From NCBI RefSeq assembly GCF_003994465.1, contig NZ_RZNX01000004.1, positions 139,997 through 203,996 on the forward strand: a DNA stretch of 64,000 bases, in the 5' to 3' direction. Position numbers and translations under genes: made by a program. Source of the DNA: Paenibacillus zeisoli (lineage in GTDB: Bacteria; Bacillota; Bacilli; Paenibacillales; Paenibacillaceae). Shown piece by piece: positions 17,514 through 25,878 of the stretch (its first letter is position 1; each line of letters starts with the position of its first letter). The notes beneath the pieces are model-generated. The model ran no database searches. It was not told the DNA's origin and was given only the letters and a program-made list of their open reading frames with translations.

Positions 17514-18124
17514 TTTTCATCACCTCCTTTATCGGGACGGACGGAGGAACGGAGCTTGTTCAGCGCTGACTGACGAGTCTTGAATATCGCCTGCGGGCTA
17601 ACCTGTAGGCTTTCGGCAATCTCTGTATCCCTGTAGCACAGAACATAGGACATAAGTACAATCTGCTGCTGCTTGTGGGTTAACAGCCGAAAGGAGCCAT
17701 ACAGCTTCTCATCTTCAATGTTCTCGGCAAATGCCGAATACTCTTTGAAATAGTAATCAACAGATGGGCAATAATCAAATAGTAGAGAGTCACTTCCATG
17801 GCTCTCCTCAGAGCTCATTTGGTCAATAATTAATGGATTCCTCTTATGAATCTTATGAGTGGAGCGGATAAAGGAAAGAGTAGACAGCTGGACAACAGTA
17901 GCCATATATCTTACGAAGCGAAGCTGGAACAAATGCTGCCGAAAAGCTTCCTGAAGTCGATCCCAGCTTTCTATATGACCTTTGAGAGCGTTTACCAGAA
18001 TAACGGCATGGGGCGTGTGGCTGAAGAAGGACTTAATGACAGGATTGCGGAAGGCGGCTTCATGCACGGCTGAATAGTTCTCAAAAATATTTAGCTCATC
18101 GCGGGTTAAAGCTCTTACTTTCAT
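17486..18124 (-). CDS. Sigma-70 family factor, SigO-like
   Basis: A 212-residue protein with a clear C-terminal region 4 helix-turn-helix (LTHKQQQIVLMSYVLCYRDT, then EIAESLQVSPQAIFKTRQSA). The N-terminal half is divergent and lacks an obvious canonical region 2, fitting a split factor that relies on the RsoA-like partner encoded two genes downstream. The start at 18124 is set by AAGGGGG upstream. Neighbours argue for a SigO/RsoA type system; the C-terminus is longer than expected and overlaps the YvrJ-like gene. Targets are unknown. SigO in Bacillus responds to acid and cell-envelope stress. Confidence 0.7.
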   Translation of the reverse strand: MKVRALTRDELNIFENYSAVHEAAFRNPVIKSFFSHTPHAVILVNALKGHIESWDRLQEAFRQHLFQLRFVRYMATVVQLSTLSFIRSTHKIHKRNPLIIDQMSSEESHGSDSLLFDYCPSVDYYFKEYSAFAENIEDEKLYGSFRLLTHKQQQIVLMSYVLCYRDTEIAESLQVSPQAIFKTRQSALNKLRSSVRPDKGGDEKWMKHCSIS

Positions 18125-18696
18125 AAGTCTAAACCCCCTTCTTTGTATGATTGACCAAGCATCATTCCCTGCGTCCAATTCTTATTAATAAGATATTAGG
18201 GTTATATCCAAAATAAACCTGTTAATGAACATACGTTCTAATTCAGTGAAAAAAATAAAAAAGTCAGTAGATATAGATTATTTCATAAATGGAATTAATT
18301 GGCATGGGTCTATAGGCTGGTTATCCATTAGACAAATAGAAGGACTTTTGCTGAGTGAGGGGCGGCAAATAGCGGTGGTAGTTCAGCGAATCGGGCCAAG
18401 TAAATCTCGACATAACCATGAGTAGGGACTACAGTTATCAGAATCATCAACCTGCCATGACAACCCCTCCCTCTAAATATTTAAGCCTCTGGAACACGAC
18501 CTGAGCTATGAATGAAGCATTCATTTATCATTCCATATATTAAGCTTATAGTAATAAAGTGTCCCAGGTTTGAGGAAAAACAACCTATATTACCTGCACT
18601 TATTAATTTTGTAAATGAGGTTTCTCACGAACCTCGAGAGGCTCTATCATTCATTTTATATGGTTAATTACTTTTAAGAGGAGGAGGAGATCTTTC
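18125..18696. other. Intergenic region with orphan palindrome
   Basis: About 570 bases without a supported gene. A perfect palindrome ATGAATG-AAG-CATTCAT lies at 18508-18524, resembling a TetR-type operator. A 66-codon frame at 18225-18425 lacks a ribosome binding site and is not called. GAGGAGGAG just before 18697 is the binding site of the mug gene. Confidence 0.5.
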
Positions 18697-19212
18697 ATGA
18701 ACGAAGTTGCCGATCATCTTGATTATGGCCTTCAAATTGTCTTTATTGGCTTCAATCCAAGTCTGCGTTCGGGTGAAGTTGGGCATCATTATGCCAATCC
18801 TCGCAACAACTTCTGGAGAATTCTTCATAAGTCTGGACTCACACCCAGGCTGTATGAGGCTGCCGAGGATGAGGAGCTGCTGAAGCTTGGTTATGGCTTC
18901 ACCAATATTGTTGCCAGACCGACTCGTGGGGTTGAGGATATTACCCGAGAGGAATACCGCGAAGGAAGGGAGATTCTTAAGAGCAAGCTGGAGCAATTCC
19001 GGCCGCAGATTGCCTGCTTTGTCGGCAAAGGGGTATATACCGAGCTCACCCGAAGAACAAAGGTGGATTGGGGCTTACAGCCGGATTCATTCGTGGAAGG
19101 GATTCATGAATTTGTAGCTCCCTCCTCAAGCGGCCTGGTCAGAATGCCAATGGAAGAGATCGTGGAAATCTATCGCAGGCTGAAGGAGTTTGTCTCTCCG
19201 GAAGGGGGATAG
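18697..19212 (+). CDS. mug: G:T/U mismatch-specific DNA glycosylase (Mug/TDG)
   Basis: A 171-residue base-excision repair enzyme of the uracil-DNA glycosylase superfamily, family 2. Motif A is IGFNPS (usually GINPG/GFNPS), followed by HHYANPRNNFWRIL, which holds the conserved Asn and the base-stacking aromatic. Motif B is APSSSGLVRMP, replacing NPSGLN of E. coli Mug, as in many Gram-positive members. It would remove uracil or thymine from G:U/G:T mispairs in the cytoplasm. GGAGGAGGAG precedes the ATG. It is followed by an unrelated transporter. Confidence 0.85.
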   Translation: MNEVADHLDYGLQIVFIGFNPSLRSGEVGHHYANPRNNFWRILHKSGLTPRLYEAAEDEELLKLGYGFTNIVARPTRGVEDITREEYREGREILKSKLEQFRPQIACFVGKGVYTELTRRTKVDWGLQPDSFVEGIHEFVAPSSSGLVRMPMEEIVEIYRRLKEFVSPEGG

Positions 19213-19341
19213 GAACTAGAAGGCTGATTGTGTATGCCTACATTGAGATTTAAAGTTGGAGAGAGGCTTGTTATACTGATAGAAGAGAATTGTATACGTA
19301 AACCAGATTAAAGACGCCTCATATGGGGGAGTGAACATCAG

Positions 19342-20511
19342 GTGAAAACAGAACTTACAAAAATTCGCGGATTCTATCTGGCGACAGGACTTTCCGGAGG
19401 CGTGTTCATCCCTTACCTGTCGCTGCTTCTTGTACATAATCAGCTTACCAGCAGCCAGATTGGGTTCGTCACCTCGCTCGGCATGTTCATTTCTGTGCTG
19501 GTTCAGCCGATCTGGGGACTGACAGTAGACCGCTTCCAGATCACACGTCTTACCCTGATTGTCAGCTGTGCAATCCCGGCTGTGCTTGCCATGGGCTATA
19601 ATTCGCACAGTCTGATTCTGCTCGCAGTGATCAGTGGTGCAACCGCCCTCTTCTCCACACCTCAATCGGCAATTGCTGATACTTATGCCGTCACGGCAGC
19701 CAAATCTGCGAATACCTCCTATGGCACGATTCGCTGCTTCGGAAGCATCGGCTTCTCGGTCGGAGGATACCTGGGTGGATATTATCTGGTACATTATCCG
19801 CTTTCAAGCTTGTGGATTCCTTATGCCCTGCTGGGTCTGGCGGGAGCAGCAGTTGCCTTCTCGATGCCGAGGCCTGCGATGAGCATTCATGCCGGTGTAG
19901 CCTCTTCCATGAGATCTGGGTTACAGGAACTGCTGCGGGATCGCCGGTTCATTATTTTTCTATGCGGTTGTCTTCTGGTTAGTCAGACTTTGACGGCCTT
20001 CAATACTTATTTTGCGCTTGCCTTTAAGTCTATCGGAGGGTCACTCGGAACGACCGGTATTGCCTTTGCAATCGCTTCTGCAACGAATGTGCCTGCCATG
20101 CTCGTGGCAGCCAAGGTAATGAACAAGTACGGACGTGAAAGAACGCTGGTTCTGGCGTCTCTTGTATATGCCCTGCGGTGGGCACTGCAGGCCGTATTCC
20201 CGTATCCGTTTGTCGCGATATCGGTACAGGTACTGCATGGAATCTCCTTCGGTTTCTACTATGTCGCTGCAGTAAATTATGTCTCAGGTGCGGCCAGGAA
20301 AGAGCTTCAGGCTACAGGTCAAAGCTTGTTCAGTATGGTCAGCGGGGGATTTGCAGGTATCCTGGGGAATTTGTTCAATGGATATCTGCTGCATGCCGGG
20401 GGCCCGGCACTAATGTATGGAATTTGTACATTAAGCGCAGTCTTGGGTGTAGCCTGCTTCTGGCATGTCTCCAGGGCGATGAAGCATAGCGCTGCCGAGC
20501 AAGCCATTTAA
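19342..20511 (+). CDS. MFS transporter
   Basis: A 389-residue, 12-helix major facilitator protein. The N-terminal IRGFYLATGLSGGVFIPYLS and GLTVDRFQITR in loop 2-3 place it in the MFS group related to LacY/nucleoside:H+ symporters (3-phenylpropionate transporter-like). A GTG start at 19342 follows GGGGGAGTG. It stands alone between mug and a convergent exonuclease gene. Substrate not predictable. Confidence 0.82.
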   Translation: MKTELTKIRGFYLATGLSGGVFIPYLSLLLVHNQLTSSQIGFVTSLGMFISVLVQPIWGLTVDRFQITRLTLIVSCAIPAVLAMGYNSHSLILLAVISGATALFSTPQSAIADTYAVTAAKSANTSYGTIRCFGSIGFSVGGYLGGYYLVHYPLSSLWIPYALLGLAGAAVAFSMPRPAMSIHAGVASSMRSGLQELLRDRRFIIFLCGCLLVSQTLTAFNTYFALAFKSIGGSLGTTGIAFAIASATNVPAMLVAAKVMNKYGRERTLVLASLVYALRWALQAVFPYPFVAISVQVLHGISFGFYYVAAVNYVSGAARKELQATGQSLFSMVSGGFAGILGNLFNGYLLHAGGPALMYGICTLSAVLGVACFWHVSRAMKHSAAEQAI

Positions 20512-20544
20512 TTTAGATATGACACCATGTGAACAGGTTATAGA

Positions 20545-20593
20545 AATATACCCCGGCCGAAACGTGATCTCACGTTCTCTGCCGGGGTATATT
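20545..20593. terminator. Bidirectional hairpin terminator
   Basis: AATATACCCCGGC (20545-20557) pairs with GCCGGGGTATATT (20581-20593), with an inner AACGTGA/TCACGTT stem. It lies between convergent genes. Confidence 0.85.
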
Positions 20594-20631
20594 GTTATTT
20601 ATGAATTATTTAAGATATCTCTCTGATAGCT

Positions 20632-21558
20632 TCATCCGAGCAAAGGCAGGAATTCCTCTTCGGGCAGAATTCGAATCTTCCGGCCGGAGGAGGACAGCTT
20701 CTCCGCTTTTCTAATCTTGCTGTTGCTTTTGGTCCCATTATGGTGCTTCATATAATCCTTCGAACCTACTACCAGGTAGTGAGTATTCGGCAGCACCTGA
20801 TCAGCCAGAAGTCCCCCGGCATCTGCCACGCGCTGCATCGCCTCTCGGCGGGACAGGGAAGAGAGCGTACCTGAGAATACAACATGTTTACGATAAAGGA
20901 CATGATTCTCATCAAACTCGGATACGGACGGAGCAATTTGGCTTGCCCGGACACTTCCTCCGCTGCTTCGGGTGGAGGCGAAAGTAATATGTGTATAATC
21001 CGGCAGAATAGAACCCAGCCGGTATTCACAGCGGGCAGCGAGTTCAGGAGCAAGTGCGGCTTCGGCCTTCTCCATGCACTTGATGAATACAAGTGCGGCA
21101 GCTCTTGCATCTTCGAGCGCATCATGATGACGGAATGCGTCCAGTTCCAGATGTCTGCTTATGGAATTAAGCCGGTAGCTGGTCAGCCCTGGCCAGATTC
21201 TTTTGGCAAGAAGGTAAGAGCATAAATAATGGAATCCATCGCTTGGCAGCTCATGGACGGTCATGCAGTGCTTCAGTACACTCATATCAAAAGCGGCATT
21301 GTGCGCCACAACAACCTGATTGTTCAGTAAAGGCCCGATGGAGTCCCAAAGCTCCTTGAAAGTAGGGGCATCTTGTACCATCGCTTCGGTGATCCCATGA
21401 ATTTGAACAACATAAGGGTCGAAGTCATCGAGCGGATTGACAAGTGAATAGAATTCCTCCGCGACCTCACCGTCTCTGACGACTACAATCCCCACGGCAC
21501 AAACGCTGCCCCGGTTCCTCATATTCGCCGTTTCAAAGTCTAGCGAGACAAAATTCAT
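20632..21558 (-). CDS. DnaQ-like 3'-5' exonuclease with C-terminal BRCT domain
   Basis: A 308-residue protein. Residues 1-165 are a DEDDh exonuclease: Exo I LDFETA (Asp7, Glu9), Exo II VVAHNAAFDMSVL, and Exo III HHDALEDARAAALVF with the catalytic His. Residues about 225-305 form a BRCT domain (HVVFSGTLSSLSRREAM, then VLPNTHYLVVGSKD), as in DNA polymerase III epsilon-like and ligase BRCTs. Such stand-alone fusions probably trim DNA ends during repair. Single gene. Confidence 0.88.
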   Translation of the reverse strand: MNFVSLDFETANMRNRGSVCAVGIVVVRDGEVAEEFYSLVNPLDDFDPYVVQIHGITEAMVQDAPTFKELWDSIGPLLNNQVVVAHNAAFDMSVLKHCMTVHELPSDGFHYLCSYLLAKRIWPGLTSYRLNSISRHLELDAFRHHDALEDARAAALVFIKCMEKAEAALAPELAARCEYRLGSILPDYTHITFASTRSSGGSVRASQIAPSVSEFDENHVLYRKHVVFSGTLSSLSRREAMQRVADAGGLLADQVLPNTHYLVVGSKDYMKHHNGTKSNSKIRKAEKLSSSGRKIRILPEEEFLPLLG

Positions 21559-21651
21559 CGATGTATCACCACGCTTTCTAGTATCTTATTCTATTTTACA
21601 CGAAATAGAGTTGGGTTTCCTAATAGGGACGAAGAACCTTTCACGAAATAT

Positions 21652-21680
21652 TTGACAGCTGAAATTATGCGATGTATAAT
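21652..21680 (+). promoter_or_regulatory. Sigma-A promoter of mhqR
   Basis: Perfect TTGACA (21652-21657) and TATAAT (21675-21680) with a 17-base spacer. The operator overlaps its 3' edge. Confidence 0.9.
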
Positions 21681-21699
21681 TATCTTAAATTAAAGATAA
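21680..21699. promoter_or_regulatory. MhqR-type operator, mhqR promoter
   Basis: TTATCTTAAATTAAAGATAA is a near-palindrome directly after the -10 hexamer, sharing TATCTTnnnnnnAAGATA-like arms with the site at 22202. Binding there would block mhqR transcription, giving autoregulation. Confidence 0.7.
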
Positions 21700-21742
21700 A
21701 TTACATCGAGATAAATAATCAGTCACTGAAAGGGGGACACTT

Positions 21743-22183
21743 ATGAAGAGCGATCGCGAGCTTTCGCTGAAGCTGCTTGTTGTATTGTCCAAATCTCACA
21801 AGATCATTATGGATCATGCAGTCAAGGATATGAAGAAGTACGGATTGTCTACCTCCGAATTTACTGTACTCGAATTGCTGTACCACAAAGGTCAATTTCC
21901 ACTTCAGCAGATTGGAGACAAGATTCTGGTAACGAGTGGAAGTATTACTTACAACATCGATAAGCTGGAGAAGAAGGGACTTCTTAAGCGGGTTCCCTGT
22001 CCGGACGACCGCAGAGTGACCTATGCTGCAATTACAGAAGCTGGTCAGGCGTTATTCGATCAAATTTTTCCCGAGCACGCAGATGTCATTGAATCCTTAA
22101 TGAAGGGCCTGTCAGCCGAAGAGAAGAAGACGACGATCACGCTGCTAAAGAAACTGGGCAAATCAGCGAAAAAAACAGTCTAA
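21743..22183 (+). CDS. mhqR: MarR family repressor MhqR
   Basis: A 146-residue winged-helix regulator very like Bacillus MhqR in length and motifs: FTVLELLYHKGQFPLQQIGD, GSITYNIDKLEKKGLLKR and the wing CPDDRRVTYAAITEAG. MhqR represses genes for detoxification of quinones, diamide-like electrophiles and catechols and is relieved by these compounds. It heads mhqO and mhqD, its expected targets, and two matching palindromes flank it, so repression of itself and of mhqOD is well supported. GGGGGA ribosome binding site. Confidence 0.88.
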   Translation: MKSDRELSLKLLVVLSKSHKIIMDHAVKDMKKYGLSTSEFTVLELLYHKGQFPLQQIGDKILVTSGSITYNIDKLEKKGLLKRVPCPDDRRVTYAAITEAGQALFDQIFPEHADVIESLMKGLSAEEKKTTITLLKKLGKSAKKTV

Positions 22184-22201
22184 CATATTTTTTTACTATA
22201 A

Positions 22202-22217
22202 ATCTTAATATTAAGAT
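22202..22217. promoter_or_regulatory. MhqR-type operator, mhqO promoter
   Basis: ATCTTAATATTAAGAT is a perfect 16-base palindrome 35 bases before mhqO. It follows ACTATAAA, a possible -10. Confidence 0.75.
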
Positions 22218-22251
22218 ATTCTAAATCAAACTATTAAGGAGAGTGTTCAAT

Positions 22252-23202
22252 ATGGCACAAAGAACCGCAGGAATTCACCACATTACCGCTTTTGTAAGGG
22301 ATCCGCAGGAGAACGTTGATTTTTATGCAGGGGTACTTGGACTTAGACTGGTGAAACAGACTATTAACTTTGATGCTCCGGAAGTCTACCACTTATATTT
22401 CGGGAACCAAATCGGCAGCCCGGGTACAGCCATTACCTTCTTTCCATGGCCTGAATCTCGCCTTGGCGAGGTGGGTGGAGGACAGGTTGGAACGATAACT
22501 TTTGCCGTACCGTCAGGAACGCTGTCCTTCTGGCAGGAACGTCTGGAGCGGTTAGGCGTAGCCGCAGAGAGAACACAGAGATTTGGCGAAGACTATCTCA
22601 ATTTCAAAGATTACGATGGGCTTCATCTTGAAATTGTGGAACGTGAAGAAGGACCGGAGAGCGAATGGTCATTTGGGGGCGTCCCTGCGAACAAAGCCAT
22701 CAAAGGATTTGGCGGAGCACAGCTTCTGAGTATGGCACCAGCCAAGACGATGGATCTGCTGGAGAATGTAATGGGCCTCATTAAAGTGGGCGAGGAGAAT
22801 GGGTGGGTCCGTTATCAAGCCTATGGCGATTTAGGTAACCTGGTGGACGTTAATTCAGGGCCCGTGAAGTTCGGAAGAGGTGGAAGCGGTACGGTGCATC
22901 ATATTGCATGGCGGGCTGCAGATGATGAGGATCATGCCAAATGGAGAGCCCATATTCTTGAGCAAGGATTCAATCCTACGCCGATTGTGGACCGCCAGTA
23001 TTTCAATGCCGTATATTTCCGGGAAGCGGGTGGGATTCTATTCGAAATTGCTACGGATACGCCAGGCTTCGATAATGATGAGCCTGCGGATGCGCTGGGT
23101 GAGAAGCTGATGCTGCCCGAATGGTACGAACCGAACCGGGCTGAGATTGAGGCAGGACTTCTACCATTCAAAGTCCGTGTATTGGAGGGGGATCAAGCAT
23201 GA
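22252..23202 (+). CDS. mhqO: MhqO-like ring-cleaving dioxygenase (glyoxalase fold)
   Basis: A 316-residue vicinal oxygen chelate protein built of two tandem glyoxalase/bleomycin-resistance modules. Metal-ligand type residues include His in GIHHITAFV near the start, His in VHHIAWRA (about 215) and Glu in GILFEIATDTPG (about 262). Bacillus MhqO is a hydroquinone-type ring-cleaving dioxygenase that needs Fe(II), acting on quinone-derived catechols in the cytosol. Start at 22252 is set by AAGGAGAG. Its stop overlaps mhqD by four bases. Confidence 0.85.
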   Translation: MAQRTAGIHHITAFVRDPQENVDFYAGVLGLRLVKQTINFDAPEVYHLYFGNQIGSPGTAITFFPWPESRLGEVGGGQVGTITFAVPSGTLSFWQERLERLGVAAERTQRFGEDYLNFKDYDGLHLEIVEREEGPESEWSFGGVPANKAIKGFGGAQLLSMAPAKTMDLLENVMGLIKVGEENGWVRYQAYGDLGNLVDVNSGPVKFGRGGSGTVHHIAWRAADDEDHAKWRAHILEQGFNPTPIVDRQYFNAVYFREAGGILFEIATDTPGFDNDEPADALGEKLMLPEWYEPNRAEIEAGLLPFKVRVLEGDQA

Positions 23203-23810
23203 TTCATTTATTTCAAAAGGGAACTGATCCTGCAGCTCCAACCCTGCTGCTGCTCCATGGAACCGGGGGAACCGAGCAGGATCTGGTTCCCCTTGCAGGG
23301 CTGATCGATCCTAAAGCCTCGTACTTAAGCGTTCGAGGGAATGTGCTGGAGAATGGCATGCCGCGATTCTTCCGCAGACTGGCTGAAGGGGTGTTCGATG
23401 AAGAGGATCTGATCTTCCGGACTGAAGAACTGGACACCTTTCTAAATACAGCCTCGGCGCAGTACGGATTCGACCGAAGTAATGTCGTAGCTATTGGATA
23501 CTCCAACGGAGCTAACATTGCCGGCAGCCTGTTATTCCACTATCCGAATGCGCTGAGAGGAGCGATACTTCATCATCCTATGGTTCCCCGCCGGGGAATT
23601 CAGCTGCCTGACTTAACTGGGGTTCCCGTCTTTATTGGGGCTGGGTCTAATGATATGATGTGTCCGCCTTCCGAGACCGAAGAATTAGCCTCACTGCTGG
23701 AATCAGCAAATGCACACGTGGAAGTTCACTGGGAGCAGCGCGGGCATCAGCTTACCCAGACAGAAGTCGGTGCTGCAGCCTCTTGGTATCAAGGGAAGTT
23801 CACATCCTGA
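23199..23810 (+). CDS. mhqD: MhqD-like alpha/beta hydrolase
   Basis: A 203-residue phospholipase/carboxylesterase-type alpha/beta hydrolase. The oxyanion segment LLLHGTGGTEQDL, nucleophile elbow GYSNGAN (Ser), acid GSNDMMCPP (Asp) and His of QRGHQLT form the catalytic set. In Bacillus MhqD works with MhqO in quinone and electrophile resistance, probably hydrolysing ring-cleavage products. It starts inside the stop of mhqO (ATGA), so the two are translationally coupled. A hairpin terminator closes the operon. Confidence 0.87.
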   Translation: MIHLFQKGTDPAAPTLLLLHGTGGTEQDLVPLAGLIDPKASYLSVRGNVLENGMPRFFRRLAEGVFDEEDLIFRTEELDTFLNTASAQYGFDRSNVVAIGYSNGANIAGSLLFHYPNALRGAILHHPMVPRRGIQLPDLTGVPVFIGAGSNDMMCPPSETEELASLLESANAHVEVHWEQRGHQLTQTEVGAAASWYQGKFTS

Positions 23811-23840
23811 AACGGTTACCCTAAATTTGATCTGAATAAG

Positions 23841-23876
23841 GAAGAAGCTCTGATCGTTGATCAGGGCTTCTTGTGC
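23841..23876 (+). terminator. Hairpin terminator of mhq operon
   Basis: GAAGAAGCTCTGATC pairs with GATCAGGGCTTCTTG around a three-base loop. It may also serve the convergent SDR gene. Confidence 0.8.
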
Positions 23877-23914
23877 TTGTCTATAGTAATCTGAAAACTG
23901 GCTAACTGTGCAAA

Positions 23915-24706
23915 TTACCCTCGCAGCAGGGATTCGGCTCCATCCACATAGATCTCGGTTCCCGTCACATGAGAGGATTCGCTGCTTGCCAGAAAGAGAA
24001 CGAGATTGGATACTTGTTCAGGAGATCCTGGCTCATCCTCAAGCGGATGACTGCCTTCCGGGAACTCAACTGGAATCTGTACTTCCTTTAGATCGTCAGA
24101 AGGATACGTATTCTCATCAATATTCGTCTCAATAGCGCCAGGACAGATCGCATTAACCCGGATTTTGTATTGGGCCAGCTCCAGAGCGGCCATCTTCATG
24201 AAGGCGACCTGAGCAGCCTTCGTCGAGGCATAGGCCGAGAAGCCGACACCCGAGAATACCCGGTTGCCGTTAATTGAGCTTGTAATAATGACACTCCCGC
24301 CCTGATCCTTCAGGTAAGGTACGGCATATTTAACGGTGGCAAATGTACCTCGCAGGTTAATATTCATCGTCTGATCCCAGTCCTCAATCTGCATAGTCTC
24401 AATCGGGGCCATAGTGCCGTTGATTCCTGCGTTGGCGAATACAATATCCAGCTTGCCAGATTGGTCAGCAACCTGCTTGAAGCCCTGTTCAATCATTTCG
24501 GGTCTTGCGATATCACAGTCAATGACCACGGCTTTGCCGCCAGCTTCCTCGATGATCCGCTTGGTCTTCTCCGCAGTGTCATGAGTACGATCGAATAAAT
24601 ACACTGTGGCTCCGTGCTCGGCGAAGCGGATAGCTGCAGCTTTCCCGATACCGGAGCCGCCTCCGGTGACAACGGCAACCTTACCTTTCAACCTCTGTTC
24701 TGGCAT
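23915..24706 (-). CDS. Short-chain dehydrogenase/reductase
   Basis: A 263-residue classical SDR of usual length. The cofactor motif is TGGGSGIG, the NAG motif is FANAGING, the catalytic Ser is in ITSSINGN and the Tyr-Lys pair in YASTK. Asp40 after the second strand (LFDRTHD) favours NAD over NADP. Substrate unknown. It lies 104 bases downstream of the aldo-keto reductase gene on the same strand, so the two redox enzymes may be cotranscribed. Confidence 0.85.
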   Translation of the reverse strand: MPEQRLKGKVAVVTGGGSGIGKAAAIRFAEHGATVYLFDRTHDTAEKTKRIIEEAGGKAVVIDCDIARPEMIEQGFKQVADQSGKLDIVFANAGINGTMAPIETMQIEDWDQTMNINLRGTFATVKYAVPYLKDQGGSVIITSSINGNRVFSGVGFSAYASTKAAQVAFMKMAALELAQYKIRVNAICPGAIETNIDENTYPSDDLKEVQIPVEFPEGSHPLEDEPGSPEQVSNLVLFLASSESSHVTGTEIYVDGAESLLRG

Positions 24707-24810
24707 AGGGCATCCTCCTAAGTACTAAGTACTGTTCTGTAACTGCATAGACAGTAGTTAAATACCCTCGTACCCCAGCGTGAATCAAACCCCTCTATAC
24801 CACTTCTGCA

Positions 24811-25788
24811 TTATGGCAGATTAACTCCCCGTGAAGAGACATAGAGCTTGTACCATTCATCCCGGGTCATCATTCGTGACTGGCTTTCAGCATCCCGGCA
24901 GGCACGAATTCGTTCTGGATTGATTGTGCCGATGACCGGTTGAATCTTGGCAGGATGTCTCATTAACCAGCCGAGTACAATAGCCTCGGGTGTGGTGCCT
25001 TTATCATGAGCCATTTGCTGAACAAGAGCGGCCGTCGCTCTGATGTTCTCAGGCTGATCGTCCAGCGGCCGTCCCGAGAATTTGCCTTGAGCCAAAGGCC
25101 CCCAGGCTTGAATCTGGATACGGTTGGATTGGCAATATTCCATTAAACCTTCAGAGAAATTGACTGAGGTTCCGGCCTTCTGGTTCACATGGACGCCTTG
25201 ATCCAGGAAATCCAGCCGCTCCAGGCTGAGCTCCAGCTGGTTCACGACCAGGGATTCAGGCAGGGCCTGTTCGAGATAGCGGATTTGGGCAGCGCTCATG
25301 TTGGATACGCCGAAGTAGCGCACCTTTCCAGATGATTTCAGCTTGCCGAAGGCTTCGGCCACTTCATCCGGCTCCATGAGCGGGTCCGGACGGTGAAGGA
25401 GCAGTACATCCAGATAGTCTGTACCAAGTCTCTGAAGAATGCCGTTCACAGACTCAAGAATGTGCTCTTTGGAGAAATCAAAGCGACCAGGGACGTCGTC
25501 ATTTCCAAAGCGGATACCGCACTTGGACTGGATGACAATCTGCTCACGCATTCCGGGCCTGGCTTGCAGAATCCTGCCAAAGGTCTGTTCTGCCTTGCCG
25601 CGGGTATAGATATCTGCATGGTCAAACATGGATATGCCAATAGATAGTGCGGCATCAACCGCCTTCTCAGCTTGGAGCACATGCTCCTCGGTAATGGGCG
25701 CATCATTCCATTCCCCGCCGAACGGCATACAGCCCAGAATAAGGCGGCTCGTGGATATTCCTCTGGTCTCAAGCGGCATAATTCTCAT
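24811..25788 (-). CDS. Aldo/keto reductase
   Basis: A 325-residue TIM-barrel NADPH oxidoreductase. The catalytic tetrad is visible: Asp in FDHADIYTRG, Tyr of DIY, Lys in IQSKCGIR and His in LLLHRPDPL. The pattern resembles the YdhF-type group. Start at 25788 is set by GGAGGT; an in-frame ATG four codons upstream lies within the binding site. It probably reduces a carbonyl metabolite; followed by an SDR gene. Confidence 0.87.
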   Translation of the reverse strand: MRIMPLETRGISTSRLILGCMPFGGEWNDAPITEEHVLQAEKAVDAALSIGISMFDHADIYTRGKAEQTFGRILQARPGMREQIVIQSKCGIRFGNDDVPGRFDFSKEHILESVNGILQRLGTDYLDVLLLHRPDPLMEPDEVAEAFGKLKSSGKVRYFGVSNMSAAQIRYLEQALPESLVVNQLELSLERLDFLDQGVHVNQKAGTSVNFSEGLMEYCQSNRIQIQAWGPLAQGKFSGRPLDDQPENIRATAALVQQMAHDKGTTPEAIVLGWLMRHPAKIQPVIGTINPERIRACRDAESQSRMMTRDEWYKLYVSSRGVNLP

Positions 25789-25878
25789 AGTTACCTCCAT
25801 GGTTATTCAAGGATGTTAGTCACATTAAACATACAGCTTAAGGAACTGCCTTTCAAGAAAGTGATGATAACCAATCTT

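Noticed and set aside
17486..18124. Prophage or UviA/UviB bacteriocin regulation module
   Set aside because: No holin, lysin or phage genes nearby; the YvrJ and RsoA-like neighbours fit the SigO system better.
18225..18425. 66-codon plus-strand ORF in the gene-free stretch after the sigma genes
   Set aside because: No ribosome binding site and amino acid composition without any recognisable pattern.
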